Positions 46,055-51,784 of a stretch of 51,784 bases of DNA are shown one piece after another. The notes under the pieces were generated by a model, which saw only the letters and a list, made by a program, of their open reading frames with translations, searched no databases and had not been told where the DNA came from. Numbering within the stretch: position 1 is the stretch's first letter; each line of letters starts with the position of its first letter. The translations under genes and the position numbers were made by a program. This DNA is from Candidatus Gastranaerophilales bacterium (GTDB lineage: Bacteria; Cyanobacteriota; Vampirovibrionia; Gastranaerophilales; Gastranaerophilaceae), in the NCBI GenBank assembly GCA_944326455.1, contig CALVEA010000015.1, positions 1 to 51,784 on the forward strand, in the 5' to 3' direction.

Positions 46055-46708
46055 TTAAAATCTTCTATCCGGAGTAATAGCAGGATTTACTGTACGTGGT
46101 CCCTGTTTAACTTCCGGGTTTGCGCCTGCACCAAAAAATCTAGCTTTCTGGGCTTCAAAATCTTCTTTATCCTTTTCATATCTGGTTTTATCAGGGATAT
46201 TTGTGCTGCCGTAACTGTATGGGTTTGATGCATCCATTGTTCCCTTTTTGAAAGTAAATGAAGATTTATGCTTTGCATTGTTAACAGTCGGTTTTTCTTT
46301 TATAACATCTCTTAATGCCGGAGCTGCAACATCATCTGCCGGAGGCTGAACTTGGGCACCTGCAGGCGGTAAAGCTTCTTTTTGGATTACTTCAGCCGGC
46401 TGAGTATCTAAATCTGCCGGAGGAATTGATTCTTTTTGAACAGATGCCGGCACCTCATTTGAAGATTCCGCATCAAGAGGTCTGAAAACATTTTCTTCAG
46501 GAGCAGAATATTTGTTTACTGCATCATTTACAACACCAGCCTGAGCCTCATCCATTTGAATCTTACGAACACTCGAATAACCGCCTCTGCCTAAAAAGTG
46601 CATTCTGCCTAAATCATCAGTATAAATCACATCATCGGCAAAAACCGAAGAAACCGAACAAGACATCAGTGCCAAAAGACCTAATGTTATAAAAGATTTT
46701 TTTGTCAT
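46055..46708 (-). CDS. secreted Pro/Ala-rich protein of unknown function
   Basis: This 217-residue protein has a signal peptide (MTKKSFITLGLLALMSCSVSSVFA) and a low-complexity mature part. It contains an imperfect repeat: VQKESIPPADLDTQPAEV and IQKEALPPAGAQVQPPADDV. The end is basic. It is probably periplasmic. AGGGAG precedes the ATG. It follows the OmpH-like gene in the same direction, possibly as an operon. Confidence 0.7.
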   Translation of the reverse strand: MTKKSFITLGLLALMSCSVSSVFADDVIYTDDLGRMHFLGRGGYSSVRKIQMDEAQAGVVNDAVNKYSAPEENVFRPLDAESSNEVPASVQKESIPPADLDTQPAEVIQKEALPPAGAQVQPPADDVAAPALRDVIKEKPTVNNAKHKSSFTFKKGTMDASNPYSYGSTNIPDKTRYEKDKEDFEAQKARFFGAGANPEVKQGPRTVNPAITPDRRF

Positions 46709-46786
46709 AATTCTTATCTCCCTGGGTTATATACTAACAATTATAATTATAATACATAACCTCGGAAAATAAAAATTTTTGTTAAT

Positions 46787-47224
46787 TTACTTTACACTAT
46801 TGAGAAGTTCATTTGTAATATCTTTACCGCCATAAAGCACAACACTTTTAGCAAACACGTAGTTGTATGAATCTTTTTGAGCCTTCTTCTCGACCTCGGT
46901 TTTAATATTTTTCTCAATAGCTGCAAGCTTAGAATTGTAATCCTTTTCCAGTGCCTCTTTTTTAGCATTAAACTCCTTTGTGTACTTTTCTTCCAGCTCC
47001 AAAATCTTCGCAGGATCTGTCTGTGTGGAAATCTCGCCTCGAGCATTTACAATAATCTTATTAAGCTCATCCATTTTTTTAGAATGATCCTGCTTAAGTT
47101 GTTTGACTTGAGAAGAATTACTTACAATTTTCTGCAAATCTACAACCGCAATCTTATCCTCCGCTATTACAGCAGAAGAAGAAACTAAAACCATCACAAA
47201 CATAAATACAAAACTTTTTTTCAT
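46787..47224 (-). CDS. OmpH/Skp-like periplasmic chaperone
   Basis: This 145-residue protein has a signal peptide (MKKSFVFMFVMVLVSSSAVIA). KIAVVDLQKIVSNSSQVKQL follows, the OmpH opening. The middle is a long charged coiled coil (about 45-115), and the end returns to the body (YNYVFAKSVVLYGGKDITNELL). Skp holds unfolded outer-membrane proteins. Its presence argues for an outer membrane. GAGG precedes the ATG. Confidence 0.88.
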   Translation of the reverse strand: MKKSFVFMFVMVLVSSSAVIAEDKIAVVDLQKIVSNSSQVKQLKQDHSKKMDELNKIIVNARGEISTQTDPAKILELEEKYTKEFNAKKEALEKDYNSKLAAIEKNIKTEVEKKAQKDSYNYVFAKSVVLYGGKDITNELLNSVK

Positions 47225-47353
47225 AGTTAAACCTCACTTTTCTCCATCATGTTATAAATTCCGCGGTTATGAAAAACAATTGCCCTGCTAAATTATATAC
47301 AAGGATAATTTTCCTGCATTGAAATCCGCTTGAGTTTAAACTAAAATGTGTAT

Positions 47354-48064
47354 ATGGAGAAAAAAATATTTTTTATAATAATGTTAATAGTTTTAACCGT
47401 TGTACCGGTGTCTGCGGAAGAAGTCATCAAAGAAACCTACAAACTTCAAGGTCAAGTAGAATATGATGACAATCCCGTCGAGACAATATATCTGGATGAT
47501 ACAATAGAAAGACCCCAGGTGAACATCCCAAAGCGGACATTGACCCTTCCGGTAGGGGTCCTGAACATAACATCCAATACCGATACTCCAAGGAGCGCCC
47601 TGGCAAGAGCAATGGTGAATAGACGCGGGGTTCAGGATATCCTGCCTCTGAGCGGAAGTATAACTGAACAATCCGGAGGCTTCTCCTACGGTTCAACCTG
47701 GGGGGAAGAATTATCTTATGCACAAATTGAATCATCTACATCTTTTTTCATAAGATATGATGCTCCCAAGTTCTTTTCATTTATGACAGATATAAAACAA
47801 TCTGCAAATCAGGATATAGGAACACAGTATAACACTCTTAGAGTTACTCCTGAATGGCATATCACCGACAAACTCACTCTTAAAGATTCATTTTCAACAT
47901 ATATGAATCTGCCTAAGAACAAAAATGAAATAACTCTGGTCTATACACCTGAATTAAAAAAGTATGCCGACTCCTTAAAGTTTGAACTGGGCGTTGCACA
48001 GTCATACTATCAAAGCGGAAGACAGAGTTCATCAGTTAGTTTTACAACAGGTTTTAAGTTGTAA
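47354..48064 (+). CDS. exported beta-rich protein, possible outer-membrane barrel
   Basis: This 236-residue protein has a signal peptide (MEKKIFFIIMLIVLTVVPVSA). The C-terminal half consists of alternating strands: FFIRYDAPKFFSFMTDI, YNTLRVTPEWHITDKLTL, SSSVSFTTGFKL. The ending resembles a barrel terminal strand. The ATG at 47354 lies six bases after TAAAAT, with TTGAAA 17 bp further up, and lacks a Shine-Dalgarno, so it is probably leaderless. It is divergent from the OmpH-like gene, which could be its chaperone. Confidence 0.7.
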   Translation: MEKKIFFIIMLIVLTVVPVSAEEVIKETYKLQGQVEYDDNPVETIYLDDTIERPQVNIPKRTLTLPVGVLNITSNTDTPRSALARAMVNRRGVQDILPLSGSITEQSGGFSYGSTWGEELSYAQIESSTSFFIRYDAPKFFSFMTDIKQSANQDIGTQYNTLRVTPEWHITDKLTLKDSFSTYMNLPKNKNEITLVYTPELKKYADSLKFELGVAQSYYQSGRQSSSVSFTTGFKL

Positions 48065-48093
48065 TAAATTCAAAAATTCTATATAATTGTTGT

Positions 48094-48525
48094 ATGGTAC
48101 GATTCAGACAAACAGAAAAAAAGCCTAAAAAAGTTGTTAACAAAGAAGGGAAGAAAGAAAAATCCGCAGCTGCAAAACGAGCAGAAAAAAACACATCAAG
48201 CGGGTTTTACTACTCTTTTCTTACAATTATACTCCTGCTCTGCCTGATTCAAATAACTGTAAGTGCTGTTTTAAATGTTTCAAAGATAATTTCATACAAA
48301 GCAAAAATTATTCAAATTACCAAAACACGAGATGCAGCATTAGCTCTCAATGATCAGCTCAAAGATAATATAAATAATTTCTCAAATGTAACAGGGCTTG
48401 AGGCAATCGCAAGAAATAACCTTAAGATGTCGTCAGAAGACGAAGTACTTGTTATTATTAACACAAATAAAGAAGAAGAAAAAACTGAAAAACCAAAGAA
48501 AATAGGTTTTATAAAATATGATTAA
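48094..48525 (+). CDS. FtsB/DivIC-like septum protein
   Basis: This 143-residue protein has a very basic cytoplasmic N-terminus, one membrane helix (about 38-60) and a short coiled coil (KIIQITKTRDAALALNDQLKD), followed by GLEAIARNNLKMSSEDEVLVII. That ending is the FtsB/DivIC signature. It probably links the divisome across the membrane. The promoter TTGTAA-17-TATAAT ends six bases before the ATG. The end overlaps the TPR gene by 8 bases. Confidence 0.85.
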   Translation: MVRFRQTEKKPKKVVNKEGKKEKSAAAKRAEKNTSSGFYYSFLTIILLLCLIQITVSAVLNVSKIISYKAKIIQITKTRDAALALNDQLKDNINNFSNVTGLEAIARNNLKMSSEDEVLVIINTNKEEEKTEKPKKIGFIKYD

Positions 48526-49549
48526 AGAGTTACTGCAAGAAGGTTTTTTATTAAAATCAAAAGGATATTATAAACACGCAATTGAAGCTTTCTATAAAGC
48601 TTTGGAAATTGATAATTCAAGCTCAGAACTTCTGCTTGAGATTGCCGATTTATACTATCTTATGGGAAATGAAGAGCGTTCCTTGAATTATATTGATATG
48701 ATTCTGGAAAAAAATCCGACACATATTGAAAGTTTAAAGCTTCTGGAGAAAATATTCAAAGATAAATGCGCTTGGCAGCAAGCTGAACAAACCGCAAAAA
48801 ATATTTATTGCATTTCAAGAACAGATGAAAACCTTGCAGACATATTTAAACTGCTCAATGCTCAAGGCAAATATGATGAAATCTTTGAATATTCTACAGA
48901 AAGTACAAGCGCTGAGGTTTTGTACGAACAGGCTTTTGCAAAAACAAAGCAAAATGATTACAGCGCAGCAGAAAGCCTAATTAACAAAGCCCTCGAATTA
49001 CGTAAAGATAATAATTTCCTTTTACTCAAAGGAGATATTTTGCTTAAATCAGGGCAAAAAGACGCTGCATGCGAAATTCTCAACCAACTCCAAATTGATG
49101 AAACAAGCCCTGAAGTTTTGAATTTTGCGGGTCTAATAATGCAATACAGAGACGAGTATAAAAAGGCGCTTGAGTTTTTTAAGGCAGCTTCCAGACTTTC
49201 TCCAAAAGAAGACAAATACTACTACAATATAGCAAGTACATATTTTAAAATCGGAGATATACAGCTCGCTAAAAAATTCTATAACCTGGCTATATCAAAT
49301 AATCCGGAAAACCAAAATTACCACTTTGCATTGGCAAATCTCTATTATTCGGAAAAACACTACAAGCGTGCACTTGAAGAATTGAGCGACAATTTTTTTG
49401 AAGCAAAACTTTTGAAATCAATTATATTATATGATACAGGCTATTTAGCAATAGCAAAAAGAGAGCTTGACAAATTAGCGGCAGAATCACCCGACAACCC
49501 GATAGTTCTTGACTACAAAAACAGAATAGAAGAAGAACTCCGGATTTAA
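48518..49549 (+). CDS. TPR-repeat protein
   Basis: This 343-residue protein consists of tandem tetratricopeptide repeats, such as GYYKHAIEAFYKALEID, EYKKALEFFKAASRLSP and GDIQLAKKFYNLAISNNP. No signal peptide is seen, so it is cytoplasmic. Translational coupling to the FtsB-like gene suggests a cell-division or envelope scaffold, by inference. It is convergent with the mini-RNase III gene, overlapping by 4 bases. Confidence 0.88.
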   Translation: MIKELLQEGFLLKSKGYYKHAIEAFYKALEIDNSSSELLLEIADLYYLMGNEERSLNYIDMILEKNPTHIESLKLLEKIFKDKCAWQQAEQTAKNIYCISRTDENLADIFKLLNAQGKYDEIFEYSTESTSAEVLYEQAFAKTKQNDYSAAESLINKALELRKDNNFLLLKGDILLKSGQKDAACEILNQLQIDETSPEVLNFAGLIMQYRDEYKKALEFFKAASRLSPKEDKYYYNIASTYFKIGDIQLAKKFYNLAISNNPENQNYHFALANLYYSEKHYKRALEELSDNFFEAKLLKSIILYDTGYLAIAKRELDKLAAESPDNPIVLDYKNRIEEELRI

Positions 49550-49917
49550 GAAAAATTTTCGTTTTTTTTAAGCAAAGAGTAAATTTCTTCAAGCCGGGTT
49601 TTATTGTGCAAATACCAAAATCCGATAAGAGCTTCAAAAGCTGTAGCTTGCCGATATTCTGTTTGGATTTTCTTTCTCCCTACCGGAATTGGCAAATTTC
49701 TGGCACGCCGTGCAATTTCAAGTTCTTCATTCGTAAGATTTGGAGCAATAAGCTCAAGCATGTCCTTTTGAAATGAGGCATTGACTCTTTGGGTTGTTAT
49801 CTTATGAAGCAATTTGACATTTGAGGTTTTAAACACCGTATAATTTCGGACAAAAAGTTCCCAAACAGCGTCACCAATATGTGCATAGTTTCTTAAATTA
49901 AACAATTCTTCTGGCAT
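49546..49917 (-). CDS. mrnC: mini-ribonuclease III
   Basis: This 123-residue protein is an RNase III domain without the double-strand RNA-binding domain. It shows NYAHIGDAVWELFVR (signature with the catalytic Asp), RVNASFQKDM and TAFEALIGFWYL (second catalytic acid). MrnC processes 23S rRNA ends in Bacillus. An extended -10 (TGCTACAAT) ends six bases before the ATG and there is no ribosome site, so the mRNA may be leaderless. Confidence 0.9.
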   Translation of the reverse strand: MPEELFNLRNYAHIGDAVWELFVRNYTVFKTSNVKLLHKITTQRVNASFQKDMLELIAPNLTNEELEIARRARNLPIPVGRKKIQTEYRQATAFEALIGFWYLHNKTRLEEIYSLLKKNENFS

Positions 49918-50032
49918 AGGGGTATTGTAGCATAAATATAATTAAGAGATTTGTACTTTACCTCTTTACAAAAAAAATTTATTTGATAAGATGTTTAAGT
50001 GAATTGAATCGTTGGTCTGGAATTGTACCGGC

Positions 50033-50178
50033 GAGGATAGGACAATTGAATAAGACTGAAATAATCCTCAGTAGTTCCCACAGCGAAGCGAAAGCGGAGC
50101 GGGATAAAGAAATCGGAGCAAGGTTGTTCCGACATTGAGGATAAGACAATTGAATAAAACTGAAATAATCCTCAGTAG
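50033..50178 (+). repeat. 104-bp-period duplication of the tRNA-Asn 5' end
   Basis: Positions 50033-50074 recur at 50137-50178 with two mismatches in 42 bases. Each copy runs through the first ten bases of the tRNA (TCCTCAGTAG). The intervening 62 bases include GAGCGGGATAAAGAAATCG and end in TTGAGGA, which can pair with TCCTCA. It is a structured tRNA remnant. Confidence 0.75.
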
Positions 50179-50240
50179 CTCAATGGCGGAGCAACCGGCT
50201 GTTAACCGGTAGGTTGTTGGTTCGAGTCCAACCTGGGGAG
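50169..50240 (+). tRNA. tRNA-Asn (anticodon GTT)
   Basis: TCCTCAG pairs with CTGGGGA. The D-arm AGCTCAATGGCGGAGCA, anticodon arm CCGGCTGTTAACCGG and T-arm GTTGGTTCGAGTCCAAC are regular. CCA is not encoded; a TTTTTT tract follows directly. The serine recombinase frame ends inside it. Confidence 0.95.
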
Positions 50241-51781
50241 TTTTTTCGTACATTAGGGCAAATATTGGTTTCTAGCCCTTTATATATGCAGTTTTCGCAA
50301 GTTCGATTATTGCAGTTTCTACCGCTTAAATTGTATTGATTTTCTGCTACTGTTTGAAATACTGGTTTTAAATGTATATTAAATACTTTATCTTTGTATG
50401 TAATTTTTTCACTGATTATCTCTAAAACTTTTTTGCGTTGAGCAATACTGCCTTTTAAATAGTATTCATACGCATTGTCTGTAAACCTTAGCAGTGCGTC
50501 TGCCTGCTCATAAAACCGTTTGTCTAGTTTGTTGATTTCTTCAAGCTGAATGTACATTTTATCCTTTTCAGCCTGCCACTTATCATTTTGTTTTTTCCAA
50601 AATTCATGAGTTATAGTTCCGTCCAGTTTGAGTTCAAACGCATGTTCAATTCGATTTTCCAATGTTGTTATCTGTTTTTGAAGATTTGCCTTAATTTCTT
50701 TTGAATAGCCGTTTTTCTTGTCATGCAAAACTTTTAATTCATTTGCAATCTTCTGTCTTACTTCTGTTGGAATGATTATGAGTTTTAAAACTTCCGCAAT
50801 GGCTTTATTAATCTTTGTTTCATTGATATAATCACGCTTGCAATTACCGCCTTTGTTGCCTGTGCAGTGATAATAGATGTATTTGCCTTTTTTGAGTTCA
50901 GCTGTCAAAAGACAACCGCAGTGCTCACATCTGATTAAACCAGTATAAGCAAATTCATAATTTTGTTTCTTTGCTTTATCAGGACTTATAAGCCTGTCTT
51001 GAACTCTGTAAAACAGTTCTTTGCTAATTATTGCTTTATGTTTTGCCTTTTCATAGATTTTATCTTCAAACTTGAATACACCTGTATAGAAAATATTTTT
51101 CAAAATGTACTCAATTGTTGTCTTAGCAACTTTTTTGCCTGTTTTGCTCCTAAAGCCTTCCTCATAGAGTTTTTCAGTAAGACTTCTAAGCGAGTACATA
51201 CCGCTATCATACATTTCAAAAGCTCTTTTGATATAAAATGCGTTCTTATCATCAATAATAATAGCTTTTGAACCGTCTATGTGGGTAACATTTTTATAGC
51301 CTATCGGTGCCTGATGAGGGTATTCACCTTGACATGCCTTTTGTCTAAGTCCTGCAACAGTTCTAAAACCTATAATTTTTCTTTCATATTCAGCAAAACC
51401 CATGCCTATAGTTCGCATTAAATCACCCTCTATGCTATCAGAATTAGGTTCAGTTGCAGATAACAGTTTAATACCTTTACTTTCAAAAAGAGGTCTTAAT
51501 ACTCCATGATAATCGGTATTATTTCTTGAAATACGGTCTAAACGCCAGATAACAACAGCACTTATATGATGTTTCTTTTTACTGCAATAATCCATAAGTT
51601 CCTGAATTTCAGGTCTTTCAAGATTTTTAGCAGATTTACCCTCATCTACAAAGACTTTATCAACAAAATAACCGCTCTTTTCAGCAAATTCTATACAGAC
51701 TTTTTTCTGATTTTCAATACTGAACCCATGTTTAGCCTGTTCTTCTGATGATACTCTTGCGTAAATAACTGCTTTTTCCAT
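50180..51781 (-). CDS. large serine recombinase
   Basis: This 533-residue integrase has the catalytic domain with YARVSSEEQ (Ser11) and WRLDRISRN. A recombinase domain (GLRQKACQGEYPHQAPIGYK) and zinc ribbon CEHCGC...YHCTGNKGGNC follow, with a long coiled coil after them. The last residues (GWTRTNNLPVNSR) come from antisense of the tRNA-Asn gene, in which the frame stops. This shows that the element uses the tRNA as attachment site and that integration set the C-terminus. The rest of the element lies beyond the window. Confidence 0.92.
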   Translation of the reverse strand: MEKAVIYARVSSEEQAKHGFSIENQKKVCIEFAEKSGYFVDKVFVDEGKSAKNLERPEIQELMDYCSKKKHHISAVVIWRLDRISRNNTDYHGVLRPLFESKGIKLLSATEPNSDSIEGDLMRTIGMGFAEYERKIIGFRTVAGLRQKACQGEYPHQAPIGYKNVTHIDGSKAIIIDDKNAFYIKRAFEMYDSGMYSLRSLTEKLYEEGFRSKTGKKVAKTTIEYILKNIFYTGVFKFEDKIYEKAKHKAIISKELFYRVQDRLISPDKAKKQNYEFAYTGLIRCEHCGCLLTAELKKGKYIYYHCTGNKGGNCKRDYINETKINKAIAEVLKLIIIPTEVRQKIANELKVLHDKKNGYSKEIKANLQKQITTLENRIEHAFELKLDGTITHEFWKKQNDKWQAEKDKMYIQLEEINKLDKRFYEQADALLRFTDNAYEYYLKGSIAQRKKVLEIISEKITYKDKVFNIHLKPVFQTVAENQYNLSGRNCNNRTCENCIYKGLETNICPNVRKNSPGWTRTNNLPVNSRLLRH

Positions 51782-51784
51782 ATT

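Noticed and set aside
1..51784. CRISPR array
   Set aside because: No regularly spaced direct repeats with unique spacers were seen; the 11-bp phased boxes at 28461 are too short and contiguous.

Overview
The window looks like a chromosomal segment of an AT-rich, Gram-negative-type bacterium. OmpH/Skp-like and beta-barrel-like secreted proteins argue for an outer membrane. A mini-ribonuclease III, known mainly from Firmicutes and cyanobacteria, occurs together with these diderm markers. My best guess is therefore a non-photosynthetic cyanobacterial relative (Melainabacteria/Vampirovibrionia, Gastranaerophilales type). This is inference from gene content, not a phylogeny.

Layout. (1) 1-7.7 kb is core, all on the minus strand: a MenD-like ThDP enzyme, a PiT phosphate transporter with its DUF47/PhoU-like partner, a TPR protein, a Y-family polymerase, a small secreted protein and leucyl aminopeptidase. 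(2) About 7.8-29.4 kb is an accessory island. It holds a HEPN-motif protein, the Fic/Xre 'mobile mystery' pair, a compact Mu-like transposon (DDE transposase, AAA ATPase, integrase-like protein, Xre repressor), a three-gene sce7726-sce7725-RES operon, a tyrosine recombinase flanked by inverted recombination-like sites, a roughly 2,800-residue protein with a C-terminal HD domain, and a cluster of small unknown genes ending in a PD-(D/E)xK-like nuclease. A tRNA-Val gene closes the island. (3) 29.7-50 kb is core again: prfB with a programmed +1 frameshift, tmk, two DUF3137 paralogues with LemA, a soluble lytic transglycosylase, ileS, a DAACS symporter, rpsL-rpsG, a degenerate AICAR-transformylase-like protein, a class A PBP, envelope proteins, an FtsB/DivIC-like protein, TPR protein and mini-RNase III. 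(4) From about 50.17 kb a large serine recombinase reads into a tRNA-Asn gene, so the right edge is probably the start of another integrated element.

How the parts may work together. DUF47 and PiT form a phosphate-uptake unit. LemA with DUF3137, the lytic transglycosylase, PBP1A and OmpH belong to envelope upkeep. The island combines nucleases (sce7726, 28.5-kb gene), an NAD-directed RES domain, HEPN and Fic toxins with recombinases, which is the usual make-up of a defence or conflict island. The strongest candidates for undescribed biology are the sce7726-sce7725-HEPN/RES operon and the giant HD protein beside a recombinase cassette bounded by inverted sites.

Regulatory signals worth noting are four genes whose -10 box ends exactly six bases before the ATG and which lack a Shine-Dalgarno (leaderless candidates), a hairpin that would hide a Shine-Dalgarno at 6.25 kb, four TTTAAA boxes at exact 11-bp spacing at 28.46 kb, and palindromic remnants of tRNA 5' ends just upstream of both tRNA genes.
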